DNA of 64,000 nucleotides from Membranipora membranacea (Eukaryota; Bryozoa; Gymnolaemata; Cheilostomatida; Membraniporidae), in contig OU612074.1 of the NCBI GenBank assembly GCA_914767715.1, positions 11,506,062 to 11,570,061 of the forward strand. The letters run 5' to 3'. Shown in pieces: positions 38,030 through 49,149 of the stretch. Position 1 is the stretch's first letter. Each line of letters starts with the position of its first letter. The translations under genes were made by a program, and so were the position numbers. The notes under the pieces are model-generated. The model made no database searches and had not been told where the DNA came from. It saw only the letters and a list, made by a program, of their open reading frames with translations.

Positions 38030-38820
38030 GAGCCATGAATTTGATAAAAAAGGTTTTCAGTTGATTGCGGATATTTAGAAATGTTTTCTTTTTTATTTTG
38101 TTTTGGTTATTTGTTCTACTTTATTGGTGAACCAATTTTTTGTGAAAACAAATTTGGGGCCAATTTGTATGCTGATAACATTCCACTGATTTTCTAAATA
38201 TGATATACTCCATAACAACAGAAAAAATGCAACTAATAAAAAATGAAATGCATGGCGTCAATTCACAACGATTCCCAAATCAATAGTCAAAATTTCTCTA
38301 AAAAAAAAGAAATTTTGTTTCATAACAGAGCATTCTCCTGCATTCCAATACGATGAAGTGTCTTTTTTTTTTCTTCCGTTAAAAGGAAACGGATTTGTTA
38401 GTGGTTTCTCACAGCTGAAAAATGGGCAAAAAACATGACTCGGGCTGATGTTAAAAAAACTATCCATACAAACATATAAAGCGATTGTTGGCATGAAAAT
38501 GAATTAGTATAGCATCACCTCAAGACAGGAATCAGCTGGACATGTTCAGTGTTGATCTGTTGCGGAGAAACAAAATCAACTATGAAATGTGAGAACCGCT
38601 TGACTATTAACATTACATATTGTTATTTCTCACTGTCTTCAATGTTAGTTACCTATCATCAAGTTTGTCATGCCTGATTTATAGTGTGTAACAATTGTTT
38701 TACTTCTGAAAATCTCGCAACTAATTTTTATTTCCTTTTCCAGCTTTGAGGACAGTGTTGGCTGCAAATTATCTTTGCCTGCTGGTAGCTGGAAATCCAG
38801 TAGATCCCAATAACTTAGAA
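38030..38820 (+). repeat. Left arm of a 5-6-kb inverted duplication
   Basis: From about 38030 (AGCCATGAATTTGATAAAA) to about 38820 the sequence aligns with the reverse complement of 43331-43971. Conserved stretches include AATCAACTATGAAATGTGAG with AACCGCTTGACTA, and AAATATGATATACTCCATAA. The arm covers part of the intron before paralogue 2 exon A, plus the first ~76 nt of that exon. Confidence 0.85.
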
Positions 38821-40514
38821 GGTTGGCCCCAGTCATGGATCGATCTAGACAATACATTAGCATTCTACGATGAGGAGCGGTATTCGATACATAGATACGT
38901 CACAGGTTTTGATGGTCTCTTGCAGCAAGAAGAAACAATTGAAAGTGATGGCACTTTAAATCCTGTGAACTTCAGAAGACCAGTGATTCACCTGTTCAAC
39001 ACTACTATAGATGAGAACAGTTTCAAACTCCTTGCTCGGGAGGCTTTGGAAACTGTTGACGCAATGATTCTGATTTACGTAAGATAACAGTCCTCTGTAT
39101 ATTGTGTGCATCTATTTATTAGGCTTTCTGTATTGTAATGGCAAGAGTATCTGAAATAGAATAAATCAATGCTAATAAACTGATCTCAGTTTGTTCTCAC
39201 CAAACCTTTGATCTGATTCCAGAGTATGAGCAATAATCTGAGTCATCAGTACTGGTACTATCTTTACAAAATCATATGTGTTTTAACAGTATTTTCACTA
39301 TTAACACTGTTTTTTTTTCAGTATAATGCTGTGGCTAGAGGAATCGGCTTCCAAACTCCCCCTGAAGCTCTATTCAACAATACATGCAACCCGAGAACCC
39401 TTGGACAGGTAATTATGAGGAGTAAAGTACCGTTACATTTAAGTATAGCTAGATTTGGTTTGACTTTATGACAGCCATTGTTGGGGCACAAGTGCAGAGG
39501 ATTCGTGTTTTTTTTGGATCCATCCTGTCAACTGCCCCCAAACAATCTCTAAACAGTTTTAAAACAAATTCAGATCTGCTTTCTTCTGTCCCAGCATCGC
39601 TACAGTGTATACTTTCTCTACTGCAACTTTTGAACAAGCATTGGCTACTCAACGTGCAAAAGGTATACTGAATCCTTGCCTATGAAGACTGTCTTGGACA
39701 ATATGACTTGAACAGAATGTATGCAGCCCCTATGGTTACCAATTCATCCAAGTTTCTACAAAAAATATTGATATAGTATGTTCTGATTCGAGACACTTCA
39801 ACACCCATTCATACTCTACATAATGTTTACTTATTTTTATTTCTAATGCTTGTCTGTTGAAGAATCGAACCTCAATGTTTGCAGGACTGAGGGATGGATT
39901 TTGTGATATGGGTGTTAACGGGACACGCTTGGAATATGAGATGAGGTTTAACCGAACACTAGTTCAACGAACAAAATCACACCTTTCAAATATGCTGTGC
40001 AGGCTTGATGAGCCAAACTGCATACTCAACTGCCCAAATGGTGTAAGTAAACTAAACAGCAGATAATCGGAGATTCTAAGCAACAACACATTGGTAAATA
40101 AGCACATGATTAACCATGGTTGAGAATTACAGAAGAACTAGCTTGAAATTATTGATATCTAAATATAATAACGCCATAAGTTAACGTGTTTTCCAACTAA
40201 TAGTTTGACCGCACTCAAAGTTTCATTAGTGTAGCAGCTATATAAATCCTGATCGGAATAGTTTTGTGTTCAAAGTGAATGGTTTGTGACTTAGAATTTT
40301 TTTGTCTCGTTTTGAAATATGTGTATTGATTTGTAATTTCTAGTCAGGAAGATCTGCATGTTCATTAAGGAGCTCAACCAGTTGTGCATGGAAATATGTG
40401 CTCTGGCCTCTGCAGTCAACACTGCGATGTCACCTTATATATGGAGCAGGTGAACCAAACTTCTATGAAGGTCACCTGGCAACAGATGGGACAACTCCTC
40501 TACATACATCATAA
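38744..40514 (+). CDS. Secreted N-glycosylated protein, paralogue 2
   Basis: Exons: 38744-39078, 39322-39408, 39863-40042 and 40344-40514 (stop TAA at 40512-40514), with GTAAGA, GTAATT and GTAAGT donors. Internal junctions are all phase 0. Exon A needs one nucleotide from an upstream exon. An ATGG/GTAAGT exon at 30796 would supply it and give MALRTVLAANYLCLLVAG, a typical signal peptide, in a product of 258 aa. Residues NPVDPNNLEGWPQSW follow the cleavage region. Potential N-glycosylation sites include NTT, NNTC, NRTS, NGT and NRT. Cysteines are spaced SNMLCRLDEPNCILNCPNG, then more in the last exon (CAWKYVLWPL, LRCHLIYG). No membrane segment is seen after the signal, so it is probably secreted and disulphide-bonded. 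The family is not recognised. Function is unknown. Confidence 0.7.
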
Positions 40515-40872
40515 GCGCTGAGAACTACACAAGCTGTGTCGGGGGCGGTACCAATATTAAGTCCAAACGGAATTAACAAGAATTGATGAACTGATGTTTG
40601 TTACACTTAAACCATTTATCACTTTATTAATACTGTGCTTAATAGCTTTGCTTCAGTGTTATCCATAAAGGTGCTTATTATTCTTTCTGCAATATTTATC
40701 TTTCTCACTTCATTTTCTAGTGAAACGCTTGATTTTTCTTCAAGCATTCATTCATTTTTTTCCTTTTTTGTTGTTGTAATAAATCAAGCTAGCTATCGCA
40801 TTGAGAATAAGAACCCTTTGCCATGGTAGTTTCACTATCATCTCCCATCAATCATCATGCAGAGAACAAACT

Positions 40873-41212
40873 AGAATCTTTCTTCCCATTACGATGGGTA
40901 ATCTAAAAAGATGATGTGTATAGTTATTTAAATGAATTAAATAAGAGTAACAGCAGACATATTTAGTAAGAAACAAAGGTTGATTGTTCCAGCCCCCAGC
41001 ACCCTCGGGTGTTTACTTATTCTGTGTACCCGTCTTCTGACTGACCCATTGAAAGACATGTGACTGCTCAAAACTCACTACAAGGGGTCCCAGCAATAGG
41101 CCATGTAAGGCTAACAATCTTAACACTTTCTTCCATTATGATGGGTAGCCGGAGAAGATTGTGTCTTCAGATATTGAAATGAATAAAATAAGAGTTACAG
41201 CACAAACATCTA
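40873..41212. repeat. Diverged ~85-bp direct repeats flanking a SINE tail
   Basis: 40873-40955 and 41118-41212 share TTCTTCC(C)ATTA.GATGGGTA.. and AATGAAT(T)AAATAAGAGT(T)ACAGCA. Between them, 40980-41035 carries the SINE family A tail (CCAGCCCCCAGCACCCTCGG). This is a local duplication spanning an old insertion. Confidence 0.55.
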
Positions 41213-43245
41213 TTCAAAAATCATGGATGTACTCATATACAGTGTTAGATGTGAGTGGAAGCTTGCGGAACTGAGTACCACAAAGAAATGTTGGGGAATG
41301 TTCCCTTTTGATTCTGCGCAAGGTGCAATGCTTTTCATTTCACTAGGAGTTTTCCACCACTAACAAAAGAGCTTACATTTTTCTACAAAAACTCAATATC
41401 GGCACATAAAAGTAGGTGAGAACGCTGAAACATTTGAATGGTATCAATATTCTTGCCAAATAACTAGTCAAATTTTGGCATTCAAAGCTGTAAACTAACA
41501 GCATGTCATGTGTGCCATACATGCAGTGACACTGCAGTGGAATGACAGGTGAACAAATTATCCCCCTCTTGTTTCTGTTACCTCTGATTTCCACTCCTTT
41601 ACCTCAAAAATATTGTTGAATTGTCGACATAATAATCTGTAAAGCGTTAACCATACCCATCTCTGTCGACACCAGGAGCAGCGACGATATCTATAAAGCA
41701 AGCTTCCAAATAAGTTTGGTTCTGTTTTGATGTTGCATAATTGGACAAATGGGTGTGTTTTAAAGAAACACAATTGACAATGTATCAACAAATAATCAAT
41801 AATATATCAAAATCTTATCAAACCAAATAATCAAATCCATCTGTGGTTGTATGACTGATCGGGTTATGGGAAAGCCGGTTCTGGCCATAAAAGTTATTGG
41901 AAGGACAACAAGTAGGTCAGCTTGTTTATTTCCATAAATTCCAATGTGACATTATATGCCAAAGTAATGGTGGCTTGTGTAAACATTCAAAGGCTGTTTT
42001 GGAAGTGTGTTACGTTTGATTCAAGTGCATGAAGCAGTCAGTCCACATTCATGTGAAAGTCTCAAAAGAGCCAATTCAAACCTACGGAAGGTCACTTTGG
42101 TGACAAAAGTGACACTATGAATTCTGCACAAGGAAGTCGGCGTTTTTGTAATATTTTCATGGCATGCCAAATCGTTTGACACTTTGACATTCATATTGCT
42201 AGTTACTTCATCTAGGCGCCAATGGAGGCATAACGGTACCTTACAAGTTTCCCATCATCTCATATAACACTGTGTGCCAAAGGAAAACTTCCAAATGCTC
42301 ATCCCCTTAGGTGACTTTTTGCTAGGAAGTTTCTTGGACGTTTTTTGCAATATAGACAATTTTTGGACATTTTTTGAGAGATGTCTTCCCACTGCGCAAT
42401 TTCTGTGCATGTTTAATAATTTCAAGATATACAAAGTTGTCTTCTTTGTGTCCTAGTTAAGTGTTGGCCTATGAGAATATAGGAATGAGGAGACAACTAC
42501 AAACCTTTGAAAATATGATGGCGATATCTAGAAACACTCAGAAAACATTACATTGGTAGCCATTTATTCAAAAACATCCAAAAATTGTTCACATTGCTAA
42601 AAATATCCAATAAACATCCTAGTATTAACTCACCTTAGGTGCTGTTTTACGAGACTGTATGTCGGCTCTGTTTGGCAGTCAATCAGATCAGAGCCATCAG
42701 ATTGACTACGCTTTACTATTACTATAGCAACCAGTTTTTTTCTGACTCATTATTTTGAGAGAGGGGAGAAAAAGTTTGGTATTACAGTTGGTGAATATCA
42801 CGTAGTCAGGGGAAACTATTGTGGATGTGAATTCCTTTGATATATCATTGCTATTAATTTATACACAAGTCTTCTGCAGATGGCTTTGTGTTTCATTAAT
42901 AAAATTTTGGTTTGGTTGTTTGGCCACACAATCTACTAGTCTGAGCCTGAAAGACTTGACCACCAGATCTGTATATATTTTACACAAGGGACCAGAAGCT
43001 AATTATTTTTTTCGTTGTAAATATTTTTGTCCGATGCTAATCTTTTAGTGTTAGCCTTAATTTCACTGTATCACTTCATTACTATTGGATATGGCCACAG
43101 AAACATGGTAAACTACTCTGCAGAACTACAGTTGAGATACTGATCACGTCTTCTTGGACTGCGGCACTCATTCTCTGTGCTGTATACTATTCCAATAGCT
43201 ATGCTACACTCACACTTGCAGTAAATAATTTTAGCAATGCTGATT
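41213..43245. other. No gene recognised
   Basis: Short frames of up to 77 codons without motif. No in-phase partner for the truncated paralogue at 43246-43400 was found. Confidence 0.4.
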
Positions 43246-43400
43246 TTAATGAATTTTGTGACCAAAAGTGCCCAAAGGCTGACAGCAAGCCGATTCAGTT
43301 ATAAACACAACAGTAATAATATCCTCGAAGTTGTTGGGGTCTACTGGATTTCCAGCTAACAGTAGACAAAATGTACTTGCAGCCAAAACTGTCTTCAAAG
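43246..43400 (-). pseudogene. Truncated inverted copy of the secreted-glycoprotein exon A
   Basis: On the minus strand the acceptor TTTTTCAG is followed by a frame reading LKTVLAASTFCLLLAGNPVD and PNNF. This is the signal peptide and start of the mature protein of paralogue 2 (LRTVLAANYLCLLVAGNPVD). Homology stops at about 43331. The frame then runs through 27 unrelated codons to a TAA at 43246-43248. There is no donor and no downstream exon, so it would be a signal peptide plus a short tail at most. It could still be transcribed, as the splice acceptor and upstream intron are conserved in the inverted arm. Confidence 0.7.
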
Positions 43401-43971
43401 CTGAAAAAGGAAGTAAAAGTTAGTTGAGACACTGTCGAAAGCAAGCTACGGATCAGGCATCACAAACGCAGTGATAGATAACTAAATTTACAGACAGTTT
43501 GTGTTAAAGAAGAAAGAAATAACGATATGTTATGTTGGTAGTCAAGCGGTTCTCACATTTCATAGTTGATGACTTGCCGTAACATTACACTTGTTCATCT
43601 CACTCCAGTCTTGAGGCGATGCTATGCTCTGCTTCCTTTTCATACCAACAGTCTTCAACCACGAACAAAATCCGTTTCCTTTATTGTATTCTTTTTATAG
43701 AGAAATGTTGACAATTGATTTGTGAATTGTTGCGAATTGATGTCATGCATTCCATTTTTGATTAGTTGCATTTTTTCTGTTATTATGGAGTATATCATAT
43801 TTAGGAAATCAGTTGGAAACTATCACTATACAGATTGACCCCAACTTTTTTTCACAAGAATTTGGTTAACCAATAAAGTAGAACAAAGAACCAAAACAAA
43901 ATAAACATTTCTAAACATCTGCAATCACATGGAAACCTTTTTTTATTTTATCAAATTTATGGCTCATCTTT
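43331..43971 (-). repeat. Right arm of the inverted duplication
   Basis: The reverse complement matches 38030-38820 with small indels, extending from the exon A start through the preceding intron. The breakpoint inside the exon falls at the codons for NN(L/F)E. Confidence 0.85.
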
Positions 43972-45960
43972 GGCTCTTTGTCAAAATAGTATTTATAAAC
44001 AGGACATCCCATTGTGGTAAACTTAGATGACCTTTTTGTGTCACAAATCAAAAGCTTTGTCTGATGACCAAAGAGAGACTGAGTTTATGGCAGTTTAACA
44101 TTCACAGCAATAACCAAAACATGATTAGATCTTTATTATGTACTCCATTATGTATTTCACAAGATATGTTAAGTGAACACACCAACTGCAACAAAATCAG
44201 ACTTTTATCTCATTGCATTATAATGTTAAATTATCATTTTGATGAGCGATGCTTAACAAAAGCCTAGCCTATGAAGACTCATAACAGAAAAGATTGATTG
44301 CGCACTCGCCTCAAAGTCCAGCATTTTATGTTGGTTCAACATAATATGAACTAACCAGTGTGTTATCAATATTGTTTTACTTTTGTATTAAAATCAGATG
44401 GTCCTTTGGGTAGCCAAAAAAAACGGGGTTGTTACATAGATTGATCATGATTAGCATATTGTTTTGATTAGCAAGTTTCTTTTGTGGCTTCATATTGTTG
44501 TTGCTTTGCATGAAATTGAAAAAAATTATAAAAAGCAAGTTAGCTAAATAAAACATAATAGAATGGTAGGAAATATATATATATAAAATATATAATAAAA
44601 AGTAGGAAATAAGATATTTGAAACACCATGACTTCTGTGCTGTATTTCAACAACAGGAACAAAAGGTTATTATAAATGGTGATAATAAAAATAGTGAAAT
44701 AGATATATATATATATATATATATATGGTACCAATATGGATGGCTTGAACATATCGCTTCTGCATACACAACTCAGTGAATTAAATGCGATTTTCCCCCC
44801 AGATTAGGGCTGAGCATTGCAAAAGATATTTTTTCCCTTTGGCATTACATTTTGAAACGAAAGTGAATTGAGACTTATTCCAAATTTGTTGGTTATTGAA
44901 GTTAACGTCCAAAAGTATATAAGTATTATTCAATGAATTTTGAGTGACTTGCACAGTATGAGCAGAATAATATTTTGGTATTGACGCAGCCCTAAAATAA
45001 GAAAAAATCGAAGATTAGTTTCAAGAGATGTTTTTCATAGTTTGTCCATATTTCAAAAAGTCCCCCTCAAGAGTAAGTGGCTTGAAAGATTTGGTCAAAA
45101 GTTGATGTGCCTAACTGAAGCAGGACTGGAAATAATTGAAAGAAAAAAATTATAATTCACTGTGAAAGATGATCTCAATTTAGTTTATTTAAAATCCCTT
45201 TTTGAAATTTTTATAAGAAGAGTTTCAGTGCACTCAAAGACACCGACCGTTGTATAACCTTATGACCTTGAGCTGATTTAGTTTTAATTGGTCAGGAGAA
45301 TGAATCTCAGGGTGAGCTGTAAAACCTTTTGAACAAGAGAGAACAATTGCCATGTTGAGAGGTTAGGACTAAATAGCCGGTAGTTTAACTTAAATAAAGT
45401 TCAAGGACACATAGGGGAAAACAATAATAAATTAAGAGGATCAACAATGGGGATACAATAATGACATTCAATTAATTTCCATGGGGATGACAAACTTTCG
45501 CATTTAGAAAACCCAAAACAGTCTTGGGAAAGCCTGACACTTGTAACACCAAGTAGGTAACCTATGTAATACCCAACAACACTGCTATTCTTCTGCTTAT
45601 CATTCCGTTACTGATATTTGTTAACTTCTGTTTAACTTCCTCTTGAAATATATTCCAATTGGCTATTGGGTGGTCTCATGTATCGTAGCGCCCATGTCCC
45701 TGAAAAATAAGATTAGATATCAAAGTCATTTAAATATCAAACTGAAATATATGATGGAAGATCAATCACAGGATATTGCTAATCTGCATAAAGCCTCGAG
45801 TTGAAAGGTCTTTTACTCAGCACACAAGCCATGATGTTAGGAAAGCGTAAAGAAATTGCTTGAAATTGGCTAATCTCACTTTGAAATGATGTAAGTAGTA
45901 ATCAAGTTTCAACCTTTGCCTGCTATGCACTGCATATCAAGCTTTGAAGAAATTTCCCTA
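43972..45960. other. AT-rich non-coding region with TA microsatellites
   Basis: Pure TA runs occur at about 44574-44592 and 44703-44727. No exon is supported; the open frames over the TA runs are compositional. Confidence 0.55.
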
Positions 45961-45968
45961 AATTTCTT

Positions 45969-48068
45969 TTAAGTTGACAGATTTGTATGTGATGGAATGA
46001 TAGTTTTGGAAATATATATGTGTCCGGAAAACCATATGAAAAACACACCAACGATGAAACTGAATATAGCAGCTATCAAAGTCTTGCTTGTAAAACTCCC
46101 TCTGAAATCCCCGATGCTCTGACTGGGCATCCTCCTGATGGACTTTAGAACCCCGATTCCACGCTCTATCTCTGTGGATGTGTAATGATTGCCTCCGAGC
46201 ATATTTCTATCTCTACAACAGTAGAAAGCCAAATTAGATTTTATATATGTATCAAGACACAAGTTTCAGTGAATATTATGTTAGTCCTCTCGAACCAGTC
46301 AAATCATGGCACTACTCAACATATCACTGATGGAAAATCCGCGAATGGGCAATAAAACAAATTGTTACTCATGAAAACTTGATGCTACATAGTCTTATAC
46401 GCACAAAAATTGGAAATCAAAAATTTATCAATGGATAGGAATGTTATTTTTGGTACTTTTTGTAGATATTTACTTTCATCTACACAATGTCATATTGATT
46501 ATGTCAAGTACATCAATCAAATCATAAAAAAAACAATAGTAAGACAATACGAATACCCATCACATATAACATAGAAGGTGAAAGCGAATTATATGTTTGT
46601 CTGAATAATTATACTATTTCCTTCCCTTATGCCTAATCAGTCTCTCATAAACTCAATCTGTCTTATTTTGAGGCATGAAAAACTGCTTCAAACGTTGCCT
46701 TTGCATTCTGACATGTTACCATAAGCTTTAAGCTATTTTGCTATTATGTATTTCTGTGTTTATGAATCAAATTGTAGTCATACCTGATGAAGTAGTTGGG
46801 AAGCATTCTGTTCTGCAGGAAGTTTATGAAAGTTTTTATCATCTTCTTAAAAACACGTCCCAAGTCCTTGTTATCATTGATATTGTAGTAGTTCAAATCA
46901 GTTTCCTTTGAAAACATAAGTAGTCGCAAAAATTAGTTAATTATGATTATCGCCCAGTTTCAATGACTCACCCATATTAGGATAACGAACTTTCCCCAGA
47001 TATTTGAGCTGGAAACATTTCTTTTGAAAACGAATTCATCAAAGTTTTGTTATCTTGTAATCAAACAACTTGTCGCATCTGAGACATATTTTGCTGGTTA
47101 AAATGTGAATTTTACTTTTGTCGAGTGTTTGTCTGAATATACTATTTCCCTTAACTGATGCCCAAAAATAGGCAACAAAGCTTATAGGGTATCAGAAGTA
47201 GGACAACCACACACATAACTACTCACATTCGCTTCTAACTGACTATTTTTTTAACGCTGACCTGTTCAGCCATCCACAGAAATACTGTCTTCAGGTGGTA
47301 TGTCCTCAGTACAGGAGTCTCTTGTGCAGCACATCGCCTCAGTGAATGACAGATGCTCTGGAAACAATCCGAGATGCCGAGATTGCAGTGATTAAAGATA
47401 CAGCTATTAGAATAGGTCAAGGAGTAGACCGCACTGCTCATTGAGCCTTTAGACTCAAGCTTTGTGAGTGCATCAATGTTCAAGAAACGAAACCATTTGA
47501 ATGTGGCTAAATAGTTCTACTGCATGGAAAGGATAGACTCCTATACCTGTTGGAAGGTGCAACAGGATGCTTGTCCCGTAAACTTATTGACTGAGCTTTT
47601 TATCTGGAACTTCAATAGAATATAAGCCAGTTTCAGAGCTTTCTTGTCACCATGATAGTGGAATAAATCAGCCTCAGCACCAGCGAATGTGTACCTCCAA
47701 TCATAGTCATGATTATGAGGAACGGCTTCTGAACCTGTAAACTCAGCAGTTACATTGATTCCATAATGTTGTAGGGTAGAGATCGTTAGGAAATGTAAAC
47801 CATTTATTTATATTCATTTATCTAATTTTTTTTAAAGAGGTTGGCTTGAAAGTAAACAAATAAAATATAGTGAAAGGCAACTTGTTGACCTTCAGGAGAA
47901 AATAAAATGATCAATTTGAAATGGTGGATCATAAATTGTTCAGTCCTGTAGAGCAAAACTAAAATATAGTGGTTTTTAAAATGAGGGAAGAAAAATGACA
48001 AAAAAAGCAATCAATAAGATGTTAATACCGTCACAATATTCCTTCACAATCTTTTCAAAGCTTATGTC
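45969..48068 (-). CDS. Mab-21 domain protein, copy 1, C-terminal exons
   Basis: Exons (transcript order): 48029-48068, 47547-47734, 47262-47357, 46784-46905, 45969-46212 (stop). Junction phases are 1,0,0,2, all AG/GT. The product shows the helical half of the Mab-21 domain: DWRYTFAGAEADLFHYH, then KKALKLAYILLKFQIKS, TYHLKTVFLWMAEQ, LGRVFKKMIKTFINFLQ and RMLPNYFIRDRNMLGG. These correspond, from memory, to the WRISF..SEKQLL, SY.LKTLLL..CE and RCPHYFLP motifs of MAB21L1. The last exon adds a hydrophobic segment, LIAAIFSFIVGVFFIWF, and a short tail, so the C-terminus is probably membrane-anchored. No GS...E/D nucleotidyltransferase motif was found in these exons. Exons upstream (48.6-55.8 kb) are listed separately as probable N-terminal parts. 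A tandem paralogue lies at 57.1-61.0 kb. Confidence 0.85.
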
Positions 48069-48610
48069 CTGAAACTTAGAGTTGTTGAAACAAATGAAAA
48101 GGGTTATGGCATTTGAATATTACCGCATTGTTTGTGAACGAGGTAGCATCCTTTCGCTGCAATCTTCTGGACTGTTGTCTGGTCTAGATTTGCTCTGTCC
48201 CTTGTTATCCACTCACCAGCCTCCTTTGGCCATATTGGATATCTCAGAGCAAATGCATAATCCACATAATTACAAATAAAGTCATCAAAGTGTTAAGAAG
48301 TGATTGACCTTATTGAAGTGAGGTCATGTGTAACATAGTGTACACAAATTATTCCTAGATATTTTATGTTTTAGTAAAGTTGGTGATCCCTGTTAGTTGT
48401 TGCCAAGAGTTCGAGCCAATTCTATTCAGACCTTGTCCTGAATTTGGATACTAAAGGAAGGGTCAAGTGGATAAATCAAAGCATGATTTTCTTGATGATG
48501 CAAAGATACATTCCAAGAGAGCAGGACCTTTGTCCATTATGTGACTCTCTAAGTAATTCACAACTGAACACAATGAGGGTGAATTCATATGTCATGGCTG
48601 CATAACTCAC

Positions 48611-48650
48611 TTGGAAGACTAGTATTCTATCTGAACCAGGGGCGTTTATT
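48611..48650 (-). CDS. Possible 40-nt exon of Mab-21 copy 1
   Basis: The acceptor AATTTTTTAG and donor CCAA/GTGAGT bound 40 nt reading INAPGSDRILVFQ, which ends in phase 0 as required by the next exon at 48068. It enters in phase 2. A further 40-nt candidate near 49.15 kb (acceptor CTTTTCAG, donor GTAAGT, reading ANNRHQADTNFL) ends in the matching phase. These micro-exons are supported only by splice signals and phase. Confidence 0.4.
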
Positions 48651-48739
48651 CTAAAAAATTTCACTCACTGACTTTTTAGAGATGAGCATAATGATCGGGT
48701 GCAGCCCGATCCACACGGCATAGGCGTGGCGGGGAGGGT

Positions 48740-48768
48740 GTGGGAGGGGCGCTTATGCGCCCTCCCAC
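48740..48768. repeat. GC-rich hairpin
   Basis: GTGGGAGGGGCGC, a TTAT loop and GCGCCCTCCCAC form a stem of 12-13 bp, inside a GC-rich patch (about 48695-48780) unlike the surrounding AT-rich DNA. The patch may belong to the body of a SINE whose tRNA-like head lies at 48930-49010. Confidence 0.65.
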
Positions 48769-48919
48769 CACGGAAGTTTTTGCATATCGGTAGCAAAATA
48801 GTGCAAGCAGAGAGGTATTTCAATAGCTCACTGAGCTGTTGGGTACTTTCAGAAAACAACTCAATAGCAGTAGAAGATTACGGTAAAAATGCTCCAGTTA
48901 TAAAGCACCCATTTGAAAA

Positions 48920-49010
48920 AAAAACTGACCTTGATGGGACTCGAACCCACAACAATCTAATTAGCAGTGGTTATTAGGGCCGCTCTACACACTGAGCTAT
49001 TCAGCCATTC
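48920..49010 (-). mobile_element. tRNA-like Pol III unit (SINE head or tRNA pseudogene)
   Basis: On the minus strand TGGCTGAATAGCTCAGTGTG (box A region) is followed by GTGGGTTCGAGTCCCATCAA (box B), then TCAGTTTTTTTTT, a run that could stop RNA polymerase III. The arms do not fold as a clean tRNA, and SINE heads of this type recur in the window. Confidence 0.65.
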
Positions 49011-49149
49011 ACGAAATGGGCCGTGATTGATAATATATCCCACTGATCTGAACGAATGATACTATTAAAGGGCTGTAGAAATATTTCTCGTAAATTTTGA
49101 TGAGCATGAGTTCTTATTGGTAAGAAAACTTACATCAAAAAATTAGTAT

